A stretch of 27,555 nucleotides of DNA from positions 1 through 27,555 of the forward strand of contig NZ_JOFV01000024.1 in NCBI RefSeq assembly GCF_000718325.1, read 5' to 3'. The position numbers were made by a program, and so were the translations under genes. Source of the stretch: Oerskovia turbata. Its GTDB lineage: Bacteria; Actinomycetota; Actinomycetes; Actinomycetales; Cellulomonadaceae. The notes under the pieces are model-generated. The model ran no database searches. It saw only the letters and a program-made list of their open reading frames with translations, and was not told where the DNA came from. Position 1 is the first letter of the stretch, and every line of letters starts with the position of its first letter. Of the stretch, positions 1 to 6,768 are shown piece by piece.

Positions 1-2
1 TG

Positions 3-104
3 CCTACCTGGCTCCAGCACTACAACCTAGAACGACCCCACCTCGGCATCGGCGGCCTACGACCCATCGACCGAGTCAACAACGCAACGAGTCAGTACAA
101 CTAG
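3..104 (+). mobile_element. IS481-type transposase, C-terminal fragment
   Basis: The frame runs in from the window edge and ends at TAG 102-104 after 33 codons. The visible tail contains WLQHYNLERPHLGIGG followed by LRPIDRV. This W-x-x-YN-x-ERPH-x-x-(L/I)GG-x-x-P pattern is the conserved end of the DDE integrase core in IS481/IS3-like transposases. Whether the element is intact cannot be told, because the rest lies outside the window. Codon choice (CTA, AGT, ACT, CGA) is less GC-biased at third positions than in the genes that follow, which fits an acquired element. The right end of the insertion sequence is not certain; a possible end is at about position 145, where the sequence reads TTCGACA. 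Confidence 0.8.
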
Positions 105-220
105 CGCACCGCGCCTCCCGCCTGGGGAGCGCACGGCGTTCGACAGGAGCGCAGCGGCCATCTGCCCTACCGTGTGGGAGGGGTACCCGCCCCGAGCCCG
201 TCACGGGAAAGGGCAGTGCG

Positions 221-1738
221 ATGAGCGACGCTGCGCAGGTCGGTGGTCAGGTCGGTACCAAGGCGGGCGGGGTCCTCGCGGCCACGTGCATCTCCACGCT
301 GGTGGTCAACGCGAACACGTCGGCGGTCAGCATCCTGCTCCCGGCGATCTCCGAGGACACCGGGACGTCCGTGACCACGCTGCAGTGGGCCGTGACGGGC
401 TACTCGCTCGTCGGGGCGGCCGTCATCGTCACCTCGGGCTCGCTGGGCGACGTCTTCGGTCGTCGTCGGGTGTTCCAGCTCGGCCTGCTGCTGTTCGTCG
501 TGTCGTGCGTGATGATCGCGCTGGCCGGGTCCGGGGGCATGGTCATCGCCGGTCGCGTGATCCAGGGCGCGGCGGGGGCGACGATCCTCGCGTGCGGTCT
601 CAGCCTGCTGTCGGTCGCGAACGCGGGCGACGCCCAGCTCCGCGCCGTCTCGCTGTGGGGTGCCGCGGCGGCCGTGGGTGCCGCGGCCGGTCCGCTGGTC
701 GGCGGCGTGCTCGTCGACGTCACGGGGTGGCAGGGGCTGTTCTGGATCGACGCGGGGATCGCGGTCCTGTGCATGGTCCTGACCGTGCTGACGGTCGCCG
801 AGTCGAGGGACCCCGACCGACCGAGGACGATCGACTATGCGGGCACCATGCTCATCGCGCTGACGCTGACCCCGCTCATCCTGGGCGTGACCAAGAGCGG
901 CGACTGGGGCTGGTTCTCGGTGGCCACGCTGGGGTGCTTCGCGATCTCTGTGGGGGCGGACGTCGCGTTCGTCGTCGTCGAGGGGCGGGTGGCCGTCCCG
1001 CTCGTGGACCTCGCCCTGCTCCGCAACCGCGTGCTCGTGGGCTCGACCATCGCGATCCTCATCGGGGCGGGCACGATCAACGGCCTGATGTACCTTCTGA
1101 GCCTGTACTTCCAGGACCCCGCGACCCTGGGCTTCAGCCCGCTCCAGGCGGGGCTCGCGACGCTCCCGGCGACCGTGGGACTCGTGGTGATCGCCCCGCT
1201 CGTGCCGCGCCTCGCGGCGAAGATCGGCGGTCGGCAGACGATTGGGCTGGGGTTCGCCCTGACCACGGTCGGGTTCGTGATCGTGGGCTTCGTCGACGCG
1301 TCGTGGCTCTACCCTGCGTTCCTGCTGCCGCTCGTCGCGATCGCGGTCGGCATGGGCCTGTCCAACGGGCCCGCCTCGGCTGCAGCGACCGCGGCGGTGC
1401 CCGAGAACCAGGTGGGCGGAGCGTCGGGCATCTCCAACATGGCTCGCTACGTCGGTGCCGCGCTGGCGACCGCGCTGGCCGCCACCATCTACGGCAACGT
1501 GATCGCAGCCCGTTCCACCGCCGGGGCCGCGCAGAGCGAGGCCCTGGCCTCGGGGCTTGCGGCCGCCGCGTGGATGATGGCGGTCTTCAGCTTCCTCGGC
1601 GTGCTCATGGCGGTCGTGATCGGTCGTCACCGTGCCACGAAGGGGACGCTTGACGACGCGGCCGCGGCGGCCGCCGCGGTCTCCTTCACGTTGCCGACCT
1701 CGGCGACCGCGGGACAAACCGGCTCAGACCGGGGCTGA
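221..1738 (+). CDS. DHA2-type MFS drug/proton antiporter
   Basis: This 505-residue integral membrane protein is of the EmrB/QacA (DHA2, 14-TMS) major facilitator class, likely exporting toxic small molecules in exchange for protons; the substrate is unknown. After a short hydrophilic N-terminus, the first helix region carries NTSAVSILLPAIS. It is followed by the family-typical LQWAVTGYSL and then the MFS loop 2-3 signature GSLGDVFGRRRVF at about residues 79-91. The arginine in AGRVIQGAAGA belongs to helix 4, and GPLVGGVLVD matches the antiporter motif C region. Length fits the DHA2 family. The ATG is preceded by a purine-rich AAAGGG about 7 bases upstream. The C-terminus is a low-complexity alanine run. 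It stands alone between the IS fragment and the amino-acid antiporter, and no local regulator gene is visible. Confidence 0.9.
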   Translation: MSDAAQVGGQVGTKAGGVLAATCISTLVVNANTSAVSILLPAISEDTGTSVTTLQWAVTGYSLVGAAVIVTSGSLGDVFGRRRVFQLGLLLFVVSCVMIALAGSGGMVIAGRVIQGAAGATILACGLSLLSVANAGDAQLRAVSLWGAAAAVGAAAGPLVGGVLVDVTGWQGLFWIDAGIAVLCMVLTVLTVAESRDPDRPRTIDYAGTMLIALTLTPLILGVTKSGDWGWFSVATLGCFAISVGADVAFVVVEGRVAVPLVDLALLRNRVLVGSTIAILIGAGTINGLMYLLSLYFQDPATLGFSPLQAGLATLPATVGLVVIAPLVPRLAAKIGGRQTIGLGFALTTVGFVIVGFVDASWLYPAFLLPLVAIAVGMGLSNGPASAAATAAVPENQVGGASGISNMARYVGAALATALAATIYGNVIAARSTAGAAQSEALASGLAAAAWMMAVFSFLGVLMAVVIGRHRATKGTLDDAAAAAAAVSFTLPTSATAGQTGSDRG

Positions 1739-1848
1739 GCGCTCTCTCCCCGGACGGTGCGGTTCACTCGATCTGGATGACGTGCTCCCGGTTCCCCGGG
1801 CGGCACACTCGAACCAAGGCCTGACCGACGACGTCGACGGAGGCAGTG

Positions 1849-1884
1849 ATGACCACGCAAGCACCCCCGCAGGACGCGCGATGA
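1849..1884 (+). CDS. SD-preceded mini-ORF overlapping the antiporter start
   Basis: An ATG at 1849 has a good Shine-Dalgarno sequence, GGAGG at 1839-1843, five bases upstream. It opens a reading frame of only 11 residues, MTTQAPPQDAR. Its TGA overlaps the ATG at 1881 of the downstream antiporter in an ATGA junction. The antiporter ATG itself has only a weak CAGGAC upstream. The mini-ORF may be a coupling leader peptide. Alternatively, a one-base frameshift (real or a sequencing error) may have separated the true N-terminus from the antiporter. The sequence alone cannot decide between these. Confidence 0.35.
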   Translation: MTTQAPPQDAR

Positions 1885-3353
1885 GCGCGGCGGACGTCCC
1901 CGCCGACCTTCCCGTCGACGGCGCCGCGGCGGTCCCGGCCGCCCGCACGCGCGCGACGAACACTCAGTGGATCTCCTGGGTCGCGCTCGCCATGATGACC
2001 ACCAGCTCGGTCGCGAGCCTGCGCGCCGCGCCGACGATGGCCGTGTACGGCCTGGCCTGTGTGTTCCTCTATCTGCTGCCCGCGGTCGTCTTCCTGCTGC
2101 CGACCTCGCTGGTGTCCGCGGAGCTCGCCTCGGGCTGGACCGGTGGAATCTACAAGTGGGTCTCCGAGGGCATCTCGAAGCCCATGGGCTTCCTCGCGGT
2201 GTGGTGCCAGTTCGCCATGACGATCTTCTACTACCCGAGCCTGCTCGGGTTCGTCGCGAGCACGCTCGCGTACGTCATCAACCCCGCGCTCGCCAGCAGC
2301 GGGGTGTGGACCGCGGCCGTGATCATCGTCGTCTACTGGTCCGGCGTGTGGGTCTCCTCGCGCGGCACCAAGGGCGTTGCCGGCCTCGCGAGCGGCGGGC
2401 TCATCATCGGGACCCTGATCCCCGGCGTCGTCCTCGTGACCCTGGGTGTCGTGTTCCTCGGTCAGGGGAACGAGTCCGCGGCGCCCATGACGGCCGACAA
2501 CCTGCTGCCGGCCTGGGCCGGGCTCTCGAGCCTCGTCCTCATCGTCAACAACTTCCTGTCGTACTCCGGCATGGAGATGAACGCGGTCCACGTGTCGTCG
2601 CTGAAGAACCCCGGGAAGCAGTTCCCGAAGTCGATGTTCCTCGCGATGGGCATGGTGCTGGCGATCTTCATCCTTCCCGCGCTGGCCATCAGCTGGATCG
2701 TGCCCGCCGAGGAGCTCTCGCTCACGGCGGGCGTGATGCAGGCCTTCGACGCGGTCTTCGCCAACTTCGGGTGGCAGTGGCTGACGCCGATCGTGGGGAT
2801 CATGCTCGTCACGGCCTCCCTCGGTGGCATGCTCACGTGGCTCGCGGGTCCGTCCAAGGGCTTGTTGCTCATCTCCCGGCAGGAGGGTTACCTGCCACCG
2901 TTCCTGCAGCGGCTCAACAAGAACGGTGTCCAGCAGAACATCCTGGTCGTCCAGGGCATCGTGACCACGGTGATCGGCCTCGCCTACGCGCTGATCCCCG
3001 ACGTCTCGAGCGCCTACTGGATCTTCTCCGTCATCACGACGCAGGTGTACCTGATCATGTACCTGCTGATGTTCGTGGCCGCGATCAACCTGCGCCGTCG
3101 TCAGCCCGACCACCCGCGCGGCTTCCGGGCCCCGATGCTCGTGAGCATGTGCGGCGTGGGCTTCGCGGCCTCTCTGGCGGCACTGCTGGTCGGGTTCGTC
3201 CCGCCGTCGCAGTTCTCCTCCGGCAGCCCGCTGGTCTACTTCCTCGTCGTGGGCGGCGGGGCCCTGGGCCTGGGCCTGTTCGTCCCGTTCCTGTTCTACC
3301 GGTTCCGCAAGCCGACCTGGAAGCAGGCCGAGTCGACGGAGGTGGCCTCGTGA
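1881..3353 (+). CDS. GadC-like glutamate/GABA-type amino-acid antiporter (APC family)
   Basis: This is a 490-residue APC-superfamily transporter. It matches the glutamate:GABA antiporter (GadC) group in several stretches: LVSAELASGWTGGIYKWVSE near helix 2, LSYSGMEMNAVHVSSLKNPG in the middle, LTAGVMQAFDAVF, LAGPSKGLLLISRQEGYLPP and the NKNGVQQNILVVQ segment. About 12 membrane segments are expected. GadC exchanges extracellular glutamate for intracellular decarboxylation product in acid resistance. No decarboxylase gene is present in this window, so the substrate pair here is inferred only at family level. The ATG at 1881 is chosen because longer in-frame starts would overlap the MFS gene and add non-homologous sequence. 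The stop overlaps the GTG of the next gene by four bases (GTGA), so the two are probably cotranslated. See the mini-ORF entry for the odd start region. Confidence 0.88.
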   Translation: MSAADVPADLPVDGAAAVPAARTRATNTQWISWVALAMMTTSSVASLRAAPTMAVYGLACVFLYLLPAVVFLLPTSLVSAELASGWTGGIYKWVSEGISKPMGFLAVWCQFAMTIFYYPSLLGFVASTLAYVINPALASSGVWTAAVIIVVYWSGVWVSSRGTKGVAGLASGGLIIGTLIPGVVLVTLGVVFLGQGNESAAPMTADNLLPAWAGLSSLVLIVNNFLSYSGMEMNAVHVSSLKNPGKQFPKSMFLAMGMVLAIFILPALAISWIVPAEELSLTAGVMQAFDAVFANFGWQWLTPIVGIMLVTASLGGMLTWLAGPSKGLLLISRQEGYLPPFLQRLNKNGVQQNILVVQGIVTTVIGLAYALIPDVSSAYWIFSVITTQVYLIMYLLMFVAAINLRRRQPDHPRGFRAPMLVSMCGVGFAASLAALLVGFVPPSQFSSGSPLVYFLVVGGGALGLGLFVPFLFYRFRKPTWKQAESTEVAS

Positions 3354-3793
3354 GCACGCCGGAGGAGAACCAGCCGCGGCACGAGCGTCGGTGGATCTAC
3401 ATCGGCGCGTGCGTGATCCTCGTCGCGATGGGCGTGTGGGGGGTCCTCGCGTTCACCACCGTCAGGGAGTCGGCGCGTGCGTCGGAGAAGGCTGACGAGC
3501 TGATCGCGGCGATCGAGGACGCCGGGGTGCGCACCCCGGACAAGGACCAGGTCGTGCGCGTCCTGGGCGACGACGGCGGCGCGACGTGCGCCAACCCCAA
3601 CGAGGCGCTCAGCCGGGCGACCCTGCTCGCGCAGCTCGCGAACGGGGCCACGGGCCCGGGCGCCCGGCCGGTCGTCGCGGACAGTCGGGTGGTCCAGGGG
3701 CAGCTGCTCATCATCGAGGTCTACTGCCCCGACGAGCTGGACGAGTTCCGGGCGTTCGTGGACGACCTCAAGACCGCAGACGTGGCGGGGTGA
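3350..3793 (+). CDS. Small single-pass membrane protein coupled to the antiporter
   Basis: This 147-residue protein is not recognised. It has a short basic N-terminus (residues 1-14), one hydrophobic helix at about 15-36 (WIYIGACVILVAMGVWGVLAF), then a charged segment of about 110 residues. The positive-inside rule suggests that this segment lies outside the membrane. It contains two widely spaced cysteines, C80 (ATCANP) and C126 (EVYCPDEL), which could form a disulfide. GTG is the start: GGAGG lies at 3338-3342 with seven bases of spacing, and the GTG overlaps the antiporter TGA. The coupling suggests an accessory subunit or folding partner of the antiporter, but that is inference. A perfect palindrome begins five bases after its stop. 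Confidence 0.75.
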   Translation: MSTPEENQPRHERRWIYIGACVILVAMGVWGVLAFTTVRESARASEKADELIAAIEDAGVRTPDKDQVVRVLGDDGGATCANPNEALSRATLLAQLANGATGPGARPVVADSRVVQGQLLIIEVYCPDELDEFRAFVDDLKTADVAG

Positions 3794-3797
3794 GGCG

Positions 3798-3817
3798 GTG
3801 ACCGCCATGGCGGTCAC
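3798..3817. terminator. Perfect 20-bp palindrome after the antiporter operon
   Basis: The sequence gtgaccgccatggcggtcac is its own reverse complement. It lies five bases after the stop of the small membrane protein. It could fold as a hairpin with a tight CATG-type turn and end the operon, although no T-run follows. It could equally be a dimeric repressor operator for the downstream SnoaL-like gene, whose -10 box is about 74 bases further on. Confidence 0.5.
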
Positions 3818-3890
3818 GTTCGACGCCTAGTCCTCCTCAGCCACCCAGCAGCAACCCGTCAGCGTCCCAGCCGTGGTGTGCTCGGTTGCA

Positions 3891-3896
3891 TACACT
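3891..3896 (+). promoter_or_regulatory. -10 box for leaderless SnoaL-like gene
   Basis: TACACT matches TANNNT and lies six bases before ATG 3903, the spacing expected when transcription begins at the start codon. There is no Shine-Dalgarno sequence, and no convincing -35 box is seen. Confidence 0.55.
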
Positions 3897-3902
3897 CGGG
3901 CG

Positions 3903-4292
3903 ATGAGTCTTCTCGCTGCTGAGCACGCGCTCCAGGCCGCCCAGCGTGCGGGCGACGTCGACGCGCTGGACACGCTGCTGCATCCCCGGTGCGTGGGCGT
4001 CGGCCCCGACGGGTCGGTGTTCTCCAAGGACGACGACCTGGAGAGCCACCGCTCGGGTGCCCTGCGGATCACCCGCCTGGAGGAGGAGTCGCTCGACGTC
4101 CGGGAGGACGCCGTGAGCGGGGTGACCAGGCTGGTCGCTGCCGTGGAGGCGATCCAGGGTGGTGTCGCTGTCTCCGCGCGGTTGGTCTACACCCGCCTCT
4201 GGACGCGAAGGGACGAGCGCTGGCTGGTGCTGGCCGCCACGCTCGCGCCGGCCGCCGAGCCCGCCTCGCGCGACGTGGGCGGAACGCCCTAG
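3903..4292 (+). CDS. SnoaL/NTF2-like (DUF4440-type) protein
   Basis: This 129-residue cytosolic protein has the pattern of the DUF4440/SnoaL NTF2-like fold. An N-terminal helix (AAEHALQAAQRAGDVDALDTLLHP) is followed by VGPDGSVFSKDDDLESHRSG and then alternating strands ending in RLVYTRLWTRRDERWLVLAATLAP. Members range from small-molecule isomerases to ligand-binding proteins, and nothing here shows a substrate. An upstream in-frame ATG at 3873 exists. I prefer 3903 because a TACACT box sits exactly six bases before it and because homologous fold elements begin there. The gene is convergent with the helicase: the two stop codons share the four bases CTAG at 4289-4292. Confidence 0.75.
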   Translation: MSLLAAEHALQAAQRAGDVDALDTLLHPRCVGVGPDGSVFSKDDDLESHRSGALRITRLEEESLDVREDAVSGVTRLVAAVEAIQGGVAVSARLVYTRLWTRRDERWLVLAATLAPAAEPASRDVGGTP

Positions 4293-6550
4293 GGCTGGGC
4301 GCTCTGCGCGCCCCACAGATCGTCGTCGGTCGGCGCGTCCTGCACGACGGCGTCCTGCGCTCCGGCGCCACCCGACGCGACCGGCGCCCCGCCCAGCCAC
4401 CGTGCCTGCTCGGCCGCGACGATCGTCTGCGCGAGCCGGGCCTCCGACACGTCGACAGCGCCCGGCAGCGCGTCGGCCAGGACGCTGCGCCGCGCGTAGG
4501 CGTCGAACAGTCGGGCCTTGGTGCCGAGGATCTCGACCATGCGCTCGTCGACCGTGTCGGCGACGAGCAGCCGGTGGACCTGCACGGTGCGCACCTGGCC
4601 CATGCGGTGGGCGCGCGCGACGGCCTGCGCCTCGGTCGTGGGCTTGACCTGCGGCTCGCACAGGATGACGACGGACGCGGCCTGGAGGTTGACGCCGACC
4701 CCGCCCACGTCGATCTGGCTCACGAGCGCCCGGGGCACGGGCGAGGCCGTGAAGTCGTCGAGGACGGTCTGGCGGGCGCTCGCGCCCACCGACCCCGTGA
4801 GCGGTCCGGCCGCGAGGTCGCCCAGCGCGCGCACCACGAGGTCGACGACGTCACGGAAGTACGTGAACACCACGACCTTGCGGCCGTTCCCCGTGGCCTC
4901 CTCGACGAGCTCGACGAGCCGGCGCACCTTGGCCGAGTCCTCGGGGTGGTCGACGGCGTACGCGGCGCGACGCATAGCCATGAAGCTGCCCTCGCTCACC
5001 GCGGCACGGTAGGCGGCGCCGTCGGCTGGACCGAACGTCTCCCATTCCTCGACCTGGACGAGCTCGGGCAGCTCCTCGAGCACGTCCTCCTGGTTGCGTC
5101 GCAGGTACACAGGGGCCACCGCGAGCCGGAACCTCTCGGCCCCCGCGGCGCCGTGCGCTGCGCTGACCTGCTCGGCGACGTCGGGCTGGAGGTAGGCGAC
5201 GAGGCGTCGGAACTCCTCGACGCGGTTCTCCATGACCGTGCCGGTCAGGAACAGCACGCGCTCGGTCCGTCCGGCCCAGGTGGCCACGGCCTGCGACCTC
5301 TTGGCCTCGGGGTTCTTGACGTAGTGCGCCTCGTCGACCACGAGCATCGCGGGCGCGGGCAGGTCGAGCGGCAGGAGCCCGACCTGCTCGAACGTCGTCA
5401 CGGCCACGCCGCCCTCGCGCGCCCACTGCGCGGCCTCCTCGGCACGCTCGGGGCCGTGGACGTCGAGCGAGCGCAGCGTGCTGTGCCGCCTGACCTCGCG
5501 CACCCAGCTCGTCATGACGCTCGCGGGGCACACCACGAGGAAGTGCGTCGCGCCGTCCGCGGCGAGGTGCGCCATCGCGGCGATGGCCTGCACGGTCTTG
5601 CCGAGGCCCATCTCGTCGCCCAGGATCGTGCGCCGCTGGGCGAGGGCGTAGCGCGCCCCGAACACCTGGTACCCGCGCAGCGAGGCGGTCAGGAGGGTCT
5701 GGTCGAGGGGCTGGTCGTTCACCCGGGCGAGGAGCTCGGGCGGCAGGTGGCCCTCGGTCGCCTGGAGGTCGCGCCCGATGTCGACGACGTCGTCGAGCAG
5801 CGCGTAGTACGTGGCCGAGCGCGCCCGGAAGTCGGTCCACGCCTCGAAGGCGTCGACCGGCGCGGCGTCGAGGGCGGCGACGCGTCCGGCGGCTGCGACG
5901 GCTCCGGACCGCTCGGTGTCGTCGACGAGCCGCGCAAGGTCGCGCACGGCGTCCGCTGCCCGACGGCGCCGCGCGGGCAACGAGAAGAAGGTCCGGACCG
6001 CGCGGGTCGCCTCCTGGGCCGCGACCCGGTGCTCGGTGTGCCCCTCGAGGAACGTGACGACCAACTGTCGGTGGACCGTGGCGGCCGTGCGCGCCGCGTC
6101 GAGCCCTGCGAGGGCCTGGACGAGGCCGGTCGTGAACGGGTCGCCGGGGGCGTCGTCGATCCGGAACCGCAGGGTCTCCTGGACGGCGTGGGCGATCTGC
6201 GCCGCGGCCGCGAGGCAGTGCGTCGCGGTCTGCGGCCCGATCCCGGGCAGCCGTTCGAGCCCGGCGGGTCCTGCACGCAGCACGTCCCCGACGGTCGTGA
6301 TGCCGCCGTCGACCAGGCGACCGACGCGCAGCCGCTCGCCGCTGACCTCGCGCAGCCGCTCGACCCCGATCGCCGAGAGCTCGCCCAGGACCTTGTCCTG
6401 CTGGCTCGACCCGAACGCGGTGCGCACGCGCTCGCGGAACCGGGCCGGCGCCCCGGCGAGACCCGAGAGCAGCGCGGCGACCTCGTCGGCCCGGGCGACG
6501 ACGGCCCGCGCCTGGTCGGGCGTCGGGCGGGGGACGTCGAGCGCTGTCAT
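4289..6550 (-). CDS. SNF2-family DEAD/DEAH-box helicase with HhH motif
   Basis: This 753-residue protein is an SNF2/RapA-type DNA-dependent ATPase, probably remodelling or translocating on double-stranded DNA. Motif I is GDEMGLGKT (311-319), motif II is DEAH (406-409) and motif III is LTGT (435-438). The C-terminal lobe carries VVVFTYF, VGGVGVNLQAAS (motif V) and QAVARAHRMGQ (motif VI). The N-terminal 290 residues lack the zinc finger found in many bacterial SNF2 proteins. They instead carry a helix-hairpin-helix, GLERLPGIGPQTA, at about 97-109, which is a non-specific DNA-binding element. The ATG at 6550 has AGGAG about 10 bases upstream. The gene stands apart from fadB behind a strong palindrome. 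A repair role is plausible but not shown; no restriction or defence partner is adjacent. Confidence 0.9.
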   Translation of the reverse strand: MTALDVPRPTPDQARAVVARADEVAALLSGLAGAPARFRERVRTAFGSSQQDKVLGELSAIGVERLREVSGERLRVGRLVDGGITTVGDVLRAGPAGLERLPGIGPQTATHCLAAAAQIAHAVQETLRFRIDDAPGDPFTTGLVQALAGLDAARTAATVHRQLVVTFLEGHTEHRVAAQEATRAVRTFFSLPARRRRAADAVRDLARLVDDTERSGAVAAAGRVAALDAAPVDAFEAWTDFRARSATYYALLDDVVDIGRDLQATEGHLPPELLARVNDQPLDQTLLTASLRGYQVFGARYALAQRRTILGDEMGLGKTVQAIAAMAHLAADGATHFLVVCPASVMTSWVREVRRHSTLRSLDVHGPERAEEAAQWAREGGVAVTTFEQVGLLPLDLPAPAMLVVDEAHYVKNPEAKRSQAVATWAGRTERVLFLTGTVMENRVEEFRRLVAYLQPDVAEQVSAAHGAAGAERFRLAVAPVYLRRNQEDVLEELPELVQVEEWETFGPADGAAYRAAVSEGSFMAMRRAAYAVDHPEDSAKVRRLVELVEEATGNGRKVVVFTYFRDVVDLVVRALGDLAAGPLTGSVGASARQTVLDDFTASPVPRALVSQIDVGGVGVNLQAASVVILCEPQVKPTTEAQAVARAHRMGQVRTVQVHRLLVADTVDERMVEILGTKARLFDAYARRSVLADALPGAVDVSEARLAQTIVAAEQARWLGGAPVASGGAGAQDAVVQDAPTDDDLWGAQSAQP

Positions 6551-6693
6551 CGGGCGGGCACTCCTGGGGGACGTCGGCGGGGGAGCAGGGCTACCTGGCG
6601 ACGACCGGCGGGCAGAGGTGCCACGGATCGAGCGCCCCGCGACGCTATCACCGCGTCGCATCACCACCGCTCCCTGCCACCCGGCTGTCAGAC

Positions 6694-6748
6694 GCCGAAC
6701 CCGAGGGGGTCGGGCAACTCGGAGTTGCCCGACCCCCTCGGGTTCGGC
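6694..6748. terminator. 55-bp near-perfect palindrome downstream of fadB
   Basis: Arms of 27 bases (6694-6720 and 6722-6748) are exact reverse complements around a single central G. The element starts about 20 bases past the fadB stop. It would form an extremely stable hairpin in the fadAB transcript and probably insulates the helicase gene. It has no T-tract, which is common for actinobacterial terminators. Confidence 0.75.
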
Positions 6749-6768
6749 AGACGGAGGCGAGCGACGCG

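Noticed and set aside
1632..1880. Upstream extension of the antiporter frame
   Set aside because: It overlaps the MFS coding region and gives an Arg/Pro-rich sequence unlike transporter N-termini; ATG 1881 is the better start.
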